Shown here: piece by piece, positions 1-7,200 of the stretch
Layout: each line of letters starts with the position of its first letter
Position numbering within the stretch: position 1 is the first letter of the stretch
Origin: Candidatus Atribacter alterifermentans
Lineage (GTDB): Bacteria; Atribacterota; Atribacteria; Atribacterales; Atribacteraceae
Length of the DNA: 18,832 bases
Direction: 5' to 3'
NCBI GenBank assembly: GCA_012517635.1
Contig: JAAYUP010000433.1
Span: forward strand, 1-18,832
Notes under the pieces: generated by a model
What the model saw: only the letters and a program-made list of their open reading frames with translations
Told to the model about the DNA's origin: nothing
The model's database searches: none
Position numbers and translations under genes: made by a program

Positions 1-581
1 CACTGGTTCGATTGGAAAAACGACTCGTTTATCTTCAGCTTTATAAACCTCGAGGAACATTGACGACTGTTAACGATCCATTGGGAAGGGAAACTGTTAT
101 GAAATGGGTCGCCAATGTCAAGGAAAGAATATTTCCGATAGGTCGTTTGGATTTTGACAGTGAGGGGTTGCTCCTTTTTACCAATGATGGTCGAATCACC
201 AATATTTTAACTCATCCCCGCTATGAGGTTTTGAAAACTTACCGAGTCTACGCTTCAGGTCATGTGAAGTCCCAGGAGTTGGAGTTGCTTACTCAAGGGA
301 TCGTAAAAAACGATGTCCGTTATCAAGCTCATTCTACAAAGCTCATCGACTATCAGAAAGGGTTTACGATTGTTGAAGTGGTTTTAAATGAAGGAAAAAA
401 GCATGAAGTACGAATACTTTTTGAAAGTATCGGTCATCCAGTATTCCGATTAATTCGAGTAAAAATGGGACCGATCACTCTTGATGAAAATTTATTACCT
501 GGTGAGTGGCGGTATCTCTTGAGAAACGAGATCGAGGATCTTTTGAAGGGGGTTGGTGTTGTAACCGATGTCGACCGATAG
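1..581 (+). CDS. rluB: 23S rRNA pseudouridine synthase, RluB/RsuA family (5' partial)
   Basis: Converts a specific uridine of 23S rRNA (family: RsuA/RluB/RluE/RluF) to pseudouridine in the cytoplasm. The reading frame is open to the left edge of the window. The visible part starts at the beginning of the catalytic domain (LYKPRG, family form LNKPRG), so the usual N-terminal S4 RNA-binding domain of about 60 residues must lie upstream. The TTG at 12 is therefore not a likely start. The catalytic motif GRLDFDSEGLLL lies at about 140-180, with the nucleophilic Asp in GRLD. The later KKHEVRILFESIGHPV segment and the VKMGPI stretch match the family's C-terminal core. The gene overlaps cobA by 14 bp. 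RluB rather than RsuA is inferred from the clostridial context (upstream of aroA/cmk); the exact target uridine is not determinable here. Confidence 0.9.
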   Translation, partial: LVRLEKRLVYLQLYKPRGTLTTVNDPLGRETVMKWVANVKERIFPIGRLDFDSEGLLLFTNDGRITNILTHPRYEVLKTYRVYASGHVKSQELELLTQGIVKNDVRYQAHSTKLIDYQKGFTIVEVVLNEGKKHEVRILFESIGHPVFRLIRVKMGPITLDENLLPGEWRYLLRNEIEDLLKGVGVVTDVDR

Positions 582-1092
582 AGGATTTATTCAAGTCTAT
601 TATGGTGATGGAAAAGGAAAAACTACAGCAGCCATAGGTTTAGCGGTGAGAGCTACTGGTCAAGGCTTAAAGGTTCTTTTTCTTCAATTTTTTAAAAAAA
701 ATGTTACGGGCGAACTCATTGCTCTCCAATACCTACCGGGAATAACTTTATTTCAATTTGGGTCGGGAAAATTTATTTTTAATAGACAATGGCAAGAACA
801 AGATTATCAAGAGTTTATGATGGGTTGGGAAATGGCCAAAAGGGCTTTGCATGGAGAAGATTATGATTTATTAATAATGGACGAATTTCTTTATGCTTTT
901 ACATATCAGATACTCAGTTGGGATGATTTTTTCAAGGAATTGAATGCTCGAAATCCTAAGATCGAGATCGTAATAACCGGAAGGAAGGTTATACCCCAAC
1001 TCGTTGATTATGCTGATTTGATTACCAATATGATTCTCATTAAGCATCCCTACCAAAAGGGGATACCAGCTCGAAAGGGGATTGAATATTAA
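568..1092 (+). CDS. cobA: Cob(I)yrinic acid a,c-diamide adenosyltransferase (CobA/BtuR type)
   Basis: Transfers the 5'-deoxyadenosyl group of ATP to the cobalt of cob(I)alamin or its precursors, giving the adenosylated cofactor. The 174-residue length is normal for the CobA/CobO/BtuR family. An N-terminal P-loop GDGKGKTT (about residues 14-21) is followed by a Walker-B-like MDEF segment near residue 105 and the C-terminal family block KHPYQKGIPARKGIEY. The usual DExNYAL motif reads DEFLYAF here, a mild deviation. The ATG at 568 lies inside the end of rluB. No other cobalamin gene is in the window, so the enzyme may serve salvage or a synthesis locus elsewhere; its presence implies that the cell uses adenosylcobalamin. 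Confidence 0.92.
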   Translation: MSTDRGFIQVYYGDGKGKTTAAIGLAVRATGQGLKVLFLQFFKKNVTGELIALQYLPGITLFQFGSGKFIFNRQWQEQDYQEFMMGWEMAKRALHGEDYDLLIMDEFLYAFTYQILSWDDFFKELNARNPKIEIVITGRKVIPQLVDYADLITNMILIKHPYQKGIPARKGIEY

Positions 1093-1487
1093 TGGAATAC
1101 CAGATGAATCCCATGCGAGGGATCAGAGGAGCTATTACCGTTGAAAGAGATGATGCCGATGAGATTGCTGTAGCCACCTTGCATTTGTTTGAAACCATGA
1201 TGGAAAAAAACCGATTAAAAACCGATGATATTACCGCAATTTTTATAACCGTAACCCACGATTTAAAATCTACATTTCCCGCTCGAGCTATTCGACAAGT
1301 TGAAAAATACCGTTTTCTTCCCATCATGTGCGCTCAAGAGATTCCCGTTGAAAATGCAGTAAAGCGTTGTATTCGTTTGATGATGATCGCTTTTTGTCCC
1401 CAAATTCGTCATGAGGCCATTCATCATGTTTATCTGCGAGATGCTCAAATACTCCGGGAGGATTTAAGAGGAGAAAATAATGGATAA
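1092..1487 (+). CDS. aroH: Monofunctional chorismate mutase, AroH type
   Basis: Rearranges chorismate to prephenate, the branch-point step to Phe and Tyr. The 131-residue protein matches the trimeric Bacillus AroH family, not the all-helical AroQ family: RGIRGAITVERD at the N-terminus, IMCAQEIPV in the middle and CIRLMM later. The Bacillus active-site residues Arg7, Arg63, Cys75, Glu78 and Arg90 map to Arg12, Arg68, Cys80, Glu83 and Arg95; Tyr108 corresponds to Tyr114. The ATG at 1092 shares its A with the cobA stop (TAATG) and has AAAGGGG 11 nt upstream. In-frame ATGs at 1104 and 1113 would fit the family N-terminus equally well but lack a ribosome binding site. It overlaps aroA by 8 bp, which fits a shared role since AroA makes the direct precursor of chorismate. 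Confidence 0.93.
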   Translation: MEYQMNPMRGIRGAITVERDDADEIAVATLHLFETMMEKNRLKTDDITAIFITVTHDLKSTFPARAIRQVEKYRFLPIMCAQEIPVENAVKRCIRLMMIAFCPQIRHEAIHHVYLRDAQILREDLRGENNG

Positions 1488-2811
1488 AGTTCGAATTTTG
1501 CCAGCATCATCTAAATTGGCAGGAGATATCTTATGTCCCCCTGATAAGTCATTCAGTCATCGAGCGGCGATGATTGGAGCTTTGTCCTCCGGTGAGACTC
1601 TTATTCATAATTTTTCCTTTTGCCAGGATACCTGGTCAACCTTATATTGCCTAAAGCTCTTCGGTGTTACCATACAAACCTATCCTGATCAGGGCGTGGT
1701 TCAGGTAACCAGTTTTGGGAAAAATGGATTATCTGAACCGCCGGATATCCTTGATGTGGGAAATTCAGGAACAACTTTACGTTTAATTGCTGGAATAACT
1801 GCTGGGATTCAAGGATTATCAATTTTAACTGGAGACCAAAGTATCCGTCAACGACCAATGAAACGAATTATTGATCCATTAAGAAAAACCGGTGTTGTTA
1901 TTGGTGGTCGAAATGGAGACCGTTATGCGCCTCTCTATGTCATTGGTAAAAACCCCTTGCGGGCCTTTCATCATACGCTTGAAATTCCCAGCGCCCAAGT
2001 CAAGTCTTGTTTGCTTTTTGCTGCCTTATGGGGAGACGGTCCTTCTTTTATAAAGGAGCCAATCCTTTCGCGAAATCATACTGAAAACATGCTCCAAGCA
2101 GTTGGAGGAGATATACGGAAACAAAACGAAGTGATTCAAGTTTACCCAGAAAAAGAATTGGTTGCTCGGCCTTTTCATTTACCTGGAGACATATCTTCAG
2201 CTGCTTTTTTGATAGCAGCTGCCCTTTTAATTCCAAAATCTCATCTTGTTATCCGAAATATCGGCTTAAATCCTACCCGAATTGGTATGGTTCGTTGCTT
2301 GCAAAGAATGGGAGCCCAGATCAACTTATTTGAAGTGAGAGAAGAGTGGGGCGAGCAGCAAGGCCACTTAGCAATAGAGCACTCGCTTTTAAATAGTTTC
2401 GAGATTAATCAAGACCAGATTCCATCCTTGATCGACGAAATTCCAATTTTATCTGTTCTTGCAACCCAAGCGAATGGTTACTCAATAATCAAGGGAGCGG
2501 GTGAGCTGAGAGTAAAGGAAAGCGACCGTTTGCATGCTATCAGTGAAAACTTAAACCAATTGGGAGCACAGGTAAATGAAACCGATGATGGGTTAGTTAT
2601 TTCTGGCCCAATACGATTGAAAGGTGGGAAAGTAAAAAGTTATCATGACCATCGTATTGCCATGAGCATGGTGATAGCTGGATTGATTGCTGATGCGCCA
2701 GTAGAAATTGAAGATATCGAGTGTATTTCAATTAGTTATCCAAATTTCTTCCAAGATCTTCAAAAAATTGGATATAAAGATTTTAAAATTATCTCTGATA
2801 CTTTGGCTTAG
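1480..2811 (+). CDS. aroA: 3-phosphoshikimate 1-carboxyvinyltransferase (EPSP synthase)
   Basis: Joins shikimate-3-phosphate and phosphoenolpyruvate to give EPSP, the sixth shikimate-pathway step. The 443 residues cover the whole two-domain family fold. Visible motifs are PPDKSFSHRA (20-29, Lys23 binds substrate), GNSGTTLR (94-101), RQRPM (123-127), SAQVKS (171-176), the IDEIP loop with the catalytic Asp at about 319, RVKESDR (344-350) and DHRIAM (390-395). The first motif carries PPDKS instead of the common PGDKS. The start has AAGAGGAG upstream and sits inside the end of aroH, so the two enzymes on either side of chorismate synthase are translationally coupled. Chorismate synthase itself is not in the window. 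Confidence 0.96.
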   Translation: MDKVRILPASSKLAGDILCPPDKSFSHRAAMIGALSSGETLIHNFSFCQDTWSTLYCLKLFGVTIQTYPDQGVVQVTSFGKNGLSEPPDILDVGNSGTTLRLIAGITAGIQGLSILTGDQSIRQRPMKRIIDPLRKTGVVIGGRNGDRYAPLYVIGKNPLRAFHHTLEIPSAQVKSCLLFAALWGDGPSFIKEPILSRNHTENMLQAVGGDIRKQNEVIQVYPEKELVARPFHLPGDISSAAFLIAAALLIPKSHLVIRNIGLNPTRIGMVRCLQRMGAQINLFEVREEWGEQQGHLAIEHSLLNSFEINQDQIPSLIDEIPILSVLATQANGYSIIKGAGELRVKESDRLHAISENLNQLGAQVNETDDGLVISGPIRLKGGKVKSYHDHRIAMSMVIAGLIADAPVEIEDIECISISYPNFFQDLQKIGYKDFKIISDTLA

Positions 2812-2834
2812 AACTCTGATCATTAGGAGGACGC

Positions 2835-3500
2835 ATGAAAGGTTTGATTGCTATAGATGGACCTGCTGGAGCAGGAAAAAGTACGGTTGCCCGATTATTG
2901 GCTAAAAAATTATCGTATTTATATATAGATACTGGTGCCATGTATCGAGCGATTACCTATTTTTTGGTCAAAGAAGGTATTCATTATGAAGATTTAGAAG
3001 CTCTGAATCAGGCTTTAGGGAAAATTAATCTCGACTTAAAAGTTATCGATGGAGTATCGGTTATCTTTCTCAACGGAAAACAGTGTAACGAAGAAATCCG
3101 TCAAACAATTGTTAACCAGCATGTTTCTCCAGTAGCAAAAATATCTGTGGTGCGCCATTTCTTAAAAAAGAAACAAAGGGATTTAGCTCAATCAACGTTT
3201 TCGGTTACGGAAGGACGGGACATTGGAACAGTGGTTCTACCCGATGCTGATTTAAAAATATTTCTGACTGCACGGCCTGAAGTTCGAGCTCAGAGACGAT
3301 GGAAAGAGCTGAAAGAAAAAGGGGTTGATATTTCTTATAGTGAAGTTCTTGAAAATGTTACACAAAGAGATACTATCGATTCGACACGAAGCGAAGCTCC
3401 TTTGCGACCGGCTGTTGATGCTCTATTGGTTGATACTTCTGATATGAGTATTGAGGAAGTGGTGAACTTTCTCTATCAAAAAGTGGTAGAGGATGAATGA
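2835..3500 (+). CDS. cmk: Cytidylate kinase (CMP/dCMP kinase)
   Basis: Phosphorylates CMP and dCMP with ATP. The 221-residue protein has the family P-loop GPAGAGKS (9-16), the nucleotide-monophosphate motif DTGAMYRA (32-39), EGRDIGTVV (126-134) and RDTIDSTR (178-185), followed by the usual PLRPA and DTS blocks. A good ribosome binding site TAGGAGG lies 5 nt before the ATG, after a 23-bp gap from aroA. The downstream ispH is a common partner; in many Clostridia plsC or rpsA also sits here, but neither is present in this window. Confidence 0.96.
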   Translation: MKGLIAIDGPAGAGKSTVARLLAKKLSYLYIDTGAMYRAITYFLVKEGIHYEDLEALNQALGKINLDLKVIDGVSVIFLNGKQCNEEIRQTIVNQHVSPVAKISVVRHFLKKKQRDLAQSTFSVTEGRDIGTVVLPDADLKIFLTARPEVRAQRRWKELKEKGVDISYSEVLENVTQRDTIDSTRSEAPLRPAVDALLVDTSDMSIEEVVNFLYQKVVEDE

Positions 3501-3501
3501 T

Positions 3502-4359
3502 ATGAAAATATTGATTGCGAAACATATTGGTTTCTGCCCGGGGGTGAAAAGGGCTTATAATATGGCATTACAAGCTTTTGAAACTCGTCCCCATCCAGTC
3601 TACCTTCTCGGAGAATTAGTTCATAACCATCAGGCAGTAAAGATGTTAGTCGAAAGAGGAGCCTGTTTGGTCAATGAGGTGGAAGAAATACCGAATCAGG
3701 TAACTGTTGTTACTCGGTCCCATGGTTTGGAGCGAGAAACCCGGAGAAAGCTTCTGGGGAAAGGGATTAACATCGTTGATACCACCTGTCCTCGGGTGCA
3801 AAAAGTTCAAGTATTAGCAAGTGAGTTGGAAAAGAAGGGATACACCATCATTATCCTTGGGGATCCCAACCATGCTGAAATTAAAGCTTTAATCAGTGAA
3901 TTAAACACCAAGCCAATTGTTTTAGGAAAGGATTCCATAGAATGGGATGAGAAGCTTAGTCCGTTACCAAAAAGTCAACCTCTGGCGGTTATTGAACAAA
4001 CTACTTTTCCTCAACAACAATATCGGGATTTTTGTCGGCTGTTAGAAGAAAAAAAATTAACTGATCGCTGCCAGATTTATAATACCCTCTGTCCAGAAAC
4101 CGAATATCGGCAAAATGAGTTGTTTTCTCATCTCCAAACTGGAAAAATAGATACGGTCGTCATTTTAGGGGGAAAACACAGCTCTAATACCCGAGGTCTT
4201 TACTTGGTAGCGAATCAACACGCTCCACGAACCATCTGGATAGAAGATCCCAATGAAGTGAGAAAGTCATGGTTTCAACCCAACCAAACCATATTAATTG
4301 TTAGTGGAGCATCAACTCCCGATCATGCGGTAAAAGAATTAATAAAAAAAATTCAATAA
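3502..4359 (+). CDS. ispH: 4-hydroxy-3-methylbut-2-enyl diphosphate reductase (LytB)
   Basis: Final MEP-pathway enzyme; reduces HMBPP to IPP and DMAPP with an oxygen-sensitive [4Fe-4S] cluster. The start at 3502 is chosen over the in-frame ATG at 3493 because AGAGGA (3488-3493) is 8 nt upstream, and because from 3502 the three cluster cysteines fall at Cys12, Cys96 and Cys197, the same numbers as in E. coli IspH. His41, His74, His124, Glu126 and Thr167 of the active site also line up (VHNH, RSHG, NHAE, EQTT). The SSNT segment near residue 228 matches the diphosphate-binding SxN motif. Length is 285 aa; no S1-domain fusion is present, unlike some Clostridia. It lies 1 bp after cmk. Confidence 0.96.
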   Translation: MKILIAKHIGFCPGVKRAYNMALQAFETRPHPVYLLGELVHNHQAVKMLVERGACLVNEVEEIPNQVTVVTRSHGLERETRRKLLGKGINIVDTTCPRVQKVQVLASELEKKGYTIIILGDPNHAEIKALISELNTKPIVLGKDSIEWDEKLSPLPKSQPLAVIEQTTFPQQQYRDFCRLLEEKKLTDRCQIYNTLCPETEYRQNELFSHLQTGKIDTVVILGGKHSSNTRGLYLVANQHAPRTIWIEDPNEVRKSWFQPNQTILIVSGASTPDHAVKELIKKIQ

Positions 4360-4370
4360 GGAAAAAGTCT

Positions 4371-5720
4371 ATGACGAAAGAAGTGCCATTAGTTGTTATT
4401 GTCGGAAAAACCAACGTTGGGAAATCAACTCTTTTTAATCGACTCTCAGGTCGAAGGATTACCATTGTTGATTCAACTCCGGGAGTAACAAGAGATATCA
4501 TTGAAAATATGATTGAGATCGATGGAATTCAGATCCGCTTGGTCGACACTGCTGGAATGAAGTTAAATAGTTCACCGGATGATCCCTTACAAAGCGAAGC
4601 AGAAAGAAGAGTCTGGGAGGTCATCAATGACGCTGATTGTATTTTGCTCGTTCTTGATGGAAGTAAAGAAATAACCAGTATTGATCTTGGTTTAATAGAT
4701 CGTTTGCGTCGAACGAAAGAAACCATTATCCCAGTTGTGAATAAAAGAGAAGGGATGACTCATTTAAGTTTGTTATCTGATTTTTATGCTTTCGGTTTTG
4801 ACGATGTGTTGCAGATATCGGCAATACATGGGGATGGGATTCCACAATTAAAAACCATCCTCTTTAACCGTTTAAGAAGCGCTGATGAATCGAAAGATGT
4901 TCCAGTTATTGAACATCATGATTTTCGTATTGCCATTGTTGGTAAGCCAAATGTTGGAAAATCAACCTTATTTAATATGTTGTTGGAAAGTGACCGGTCA
5001 TTGGTGAGTACTATTCCCGGAACCACTCGAGATCCACTGGAATCCTCTCTGATCAGTGGAGGATATGGACGATATCGACTAGTGGATACTGCTGGGTTAG
5101 TTCGCAAATCCCGTGTCAAGGAAGATGTCGCATTTTATGCCACGGTTCGAACCATGGAAAAAATTGCCGAAGCCAATCTATGCGTTTTGGTCTTAGATGT
5201 TCAGGAAGGGATAACCCAGCAAGATCGGAATATTGCCACCCAAATTTATCAACAAAAAAAGTGCTGTCTTGCGTTTCTAAATAAGATGGATTTGATTCCT
5301 GAACGATTAACTCGAAAAAAGATTGAAGAAACCAAAAAATGGATATGGAATGAATTAAATTTTTTAAATTTTGCTTCCATTTTGATCGGGTCGGCGACTG
5401 ACCGAAACCTGAAGCCATATTTTTTAGCCCAGTTTGCAGCAATTGCCAGTCGTTATTATCAACGACTTCAAACCAGCTTTATTAATCGAGTAATAAAGGA
5501 AAAAATTAACGATTTCAATATCAGTATGGGAAAAGGAAGGTCTCTTCGTGTCTATTATGGTTATCAAGAGCTTAATGCTCCTCCTCGTTTTTCATTTTTA
5601 ACCAATTTTAAAGGAAATGATCGAGAATTGGAGAGAAGCATTCGTACTATTGAAAAAATTATTCGTCAAGAAGGTGACTGGGAAGGTGTGCCCCTTAGCA
5701 TCGAACTCAAAAATAAATAA
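4371..5720 (+). CDS. der: Ribosome biogenesis GTPase Der (EngA), tandem G domains
   Basis: Essential GTPase that assists 50S subunit maturation. The 449 residues hold two G domains and a C-terminal KH-like domain. G domain 1 has the P-loop GKTNVGKS (12-19), TPGVTRD (36-42) and DTAGM (59-63). G domain 2 has GKPNVGKS (191-198), PGTTRD (216-221), DTAGL (239-243) and a normal G4 NKMD (304-307). The KH-like domain ends with the typical PPRF and EGVPL segments. In G domain 1 the G4 motif is NKRE (124-127; GAA codon at 4749) instead of NKxD, an Asp-to-Glu change at the base-specificity position. AAGGAAAA precedes the ATG. The 3' end probably contains the start of xerC. Confidence 0.95.
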   Translation: MTKEVPLVVIVGKTNVGKSTLFNRLSGRRITIVDSTPGVTRDIIENMIEIDGIQIRLVDTAGMKLNSSPDDPLQSEAERRVWEVINDADCILLVLDGSKEITSIDLGLIDRLRRTKETIIPVVNKREGMTHLSLLSDFYAFGFDDVLQISAIHGDGIPQLKTILFNRLRSADESKDVPVIEHHDFRIAIVGKPNVGKSTLFNMLLESDRSLVSTIPGTTRDPLESSLISGGYGRYRLVDTAGLVRKSRVKEDVAFYATVRTMEKIAEANLCVLVLDVQEGITQQDRNIATQIYQQKKCCLAFLNKMDLIPERLTRKKIEETKKWIWNELNFLNFASILIGSATDRNLKPYFLAQFAAIASRYYQRLQTSFINRVIKEKINDFNISMGKGRSLRVYYGYQELNAPPRFSFLTNFKGNDRELERSIRTIEKIIRQEGDWEGVPLSIELKNK

Positions 5721-6624
5721 TCAATTGATAAACGAGTTTTGTGAATATCTGGAATATGAGCGTCAATACTCTTCTCATACTGTTGAAAATTATTTGCGAG
5801 TTGTTCAACAATTTAGTAATTTTTTAACGATAACCAACCAAAAAAGCCTAACCGAAGTTGATACTTCAGATATAGCTGGTTTTATGGCATCACTTAAAAC
5901 GGTTTTTCATTTAATGAGGGTGTCTCAACTCAACCGTTTATCGGCTTTAAAAAACTTTTATCGATATTTACGAAAAAAGGGGAAAATTCAAAAAAATCCC
6001 TGTGACGGTATTGGAGGTTTAAAAGAAGAAAAAAGTCTTCCCACCTTTTTTTCTCAATCGGAAATCAATCGGTTTTTAGATGCCTTGGAAGATCGTTTTC
6101 GGAAAAAACCAAATTTTCTTCATGCTCGTGATCGAGCACTTTTTGAAATTCTTTATTCTTCTGGTTTGCGAGTAGGAGAAGTTGTAGGACTGAAAACCAA
6201 CGATTTGAATTTTCATCAAAAAACCTTAAAGGTACGGGGAAAAGGTGGAAAAGAGAGAATTGTTCCCTTTAACCAAAAAGCGCATCAGGCAATCCGAGAT
6301 TATTTAGTTTTTCGCCAACCAAAAGAACCAATTCAAGAACTTTTTTTAAATTATCTTCAACGACCCTTAACGACTCGTGGTGTGAGAGTTATTTTAAATA
6401 AACTATTCGGGGAGATTGGTATGGTAAAAAAAGCTTCTCCTCATACCTTTCGTCATAGTTTTGCCAGTCATTTTCTTTCAGGAGGAGCGGAAATGAGGAT
6501 TGTTCAAGAAGCTCTTGGACATTCCAGTCTTTCTACCACTCAAATTTATACCCATTTAAATTGGGATAATATGAAAAAAGTTTATGAAAAAGCTCACCCC
6601 CGATCCCACAAAAAGGAGGATTAA
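5686..6624 (+). CDS. xerC: Site-specific tyrosine recombinase XerC
   Basis: Resolves chromosome dimers at dif together with a partner recombinase. From the GTG at 5686 the protein has 312 residues, with an N-terminal SAM-like DNA-binding domain and a C-terminal catalytic domain. Catalytic residues are Arg162 (GLRVGE), a Lys in the GKGGKER hairpin, His253 and Arg256 (HTFRH), His279 (LGHSS) and the nucleophile Tyr288 (QIYTHL). The C-terminus ending AHPRS is XerC-like. The start is uncertain: GTG 5686 has AAGGTG 9 nt upstream but lies inside der; TTG 5725, just after the der stop, gives 299 residues, a typical family length, but has no clear ribosome binding site. An ATG at 5617 would force a 104-bp overlap and is unlikely. 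The order xerC-hslV-hslU equals Bacillus codV-clpQ-clpY, which supports a cellular Xer role rather than a phage integrase. Confidence 0.9.
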   Translation: MCPLASNSKINNQLINEFCEYLEYERQYSSHTVENYLRVVQQFSNFLTITNQKSLTEVDTSDIAGFMASLKTVFHLMRVSQLNRLSALKNFYRYLRKKGKIQKNPCDGIGGLKEEKSLPTFFSQSEINRFLDALEDRFRKKPNFLHARDRALFEILYSSGLRVGEVVGLKTNDLNFHQKTLKVRGKGGKERIVPFNQKAHQAIRDYLVFRQPKEPIQELFLNYLQRPLTTRGVRVILNKLFGEIGMVKKASPHTFRHSFASHFLSGGAEMRIVQEALGHSSLSTTQIYTHLNWDNMKKVYEKAHPRSHKKED

Positions 6625-7158
6625 ATGAAGATCATATCAACGACTGTTCTTGGTGTTTTACGGAATGGAAAAGCAGCTATGGCTTGCGACGGTCAGGTAA
6701 CGATGAATGAATCGGTGTTGAAGAGAGGAGCAAAAAAAATACGAACTCTCTATCAAGGGAAAGTTTTAACTGGCTTTGCCGGAGCTGGGGCTGATTGTCT
6801 TACCCTGCTTGATCGTTTTGAAGAAAAACTGAATTCTTATGGAGGAAACCTTTCTCGGGCTGCTATTGAGCTGGCAAAAACGTGGAGGACTGATAAAGTT
6901 CTCAGGCATCTCGAAGCTTTATTACTCGCCATGGATTTAGAACATATATTGATTATTTCAGGAAAAGGAGATGTCATCGAACCTGATGAATCAATGGCAG
7001 CTATTGGTTCGGGGGGAAATTATGCTTTAGCTGCCGCCAAAGCATTATATCGGAATACTGATATGAATTCAGAGGAGATCGCCCGATATTCCTTGGAAAT
7101 TGCTGCAGAGATCTGTATTTATACCAACGATCACATTCACTTGGAGACACTGGGATAA
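6625..7158 (+). CDS. hslV: ATP-dependent protease peptidase subunit HslV (ClpQ)
   Basis: Proteolytic core of the HslUV complex, a proteasome-like double hexamer of N-terminal threonine hydrolases. The predicted precursor starts MKIIS-TT, so removal of five residues would expose Thr6 as nucleophile; this short propeptide resembles that of Thermotoga HslV, whereas Bacillus ClpQ uses Ser. Counting from that Thr, the known active-site residues Asp17 (DGQV), Lys33 and Ser124 are in place. The 177-residue length is normal. AAGGAGG lies just before the start, which directly abuts the xerC stop codon. Confidence 0.96.
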   Translation: MKIISTTVLGVLRNGKAAMACDGQVTMNESVLKRGAKKIRTLYQGKVLTGFAGAGADCLTLLDRFEEKLNSYGGNLSRAAIELAKTWRTDKVLRHLEALLLAMDLEHILIISGKGDVIEPDESMAAIGSGGNYALAAAKALYRNTDMNSEEIARYSLEIAAEICIYTNDHIHLETLG

Positions 7159-7200
7159 ACCAAGGAGAAAGATGTTTCAAAATGAAAGGAAGAGATTAAT

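Noticed and set aside
12..14. TTG at 12 as a true start of the first gene
   Set aside because: The frame is open to the window edge and the visible protein lacks the family's N-terminal S4 domain, so the gene starts upstream.
688..701. T6A8 run in cobA as a programmed slippage site
   Set aside because: The frame stays open and the protein is complete on both sides; such runs are common in AT-rich genes.
5042..5064. Imperfect palindrome around CTGATCAG with ATCCTC/GAGGAT arms in der
   Set aside because: Interrupted and of unequal spacing, within conserved coding sequence; could easily be chance.
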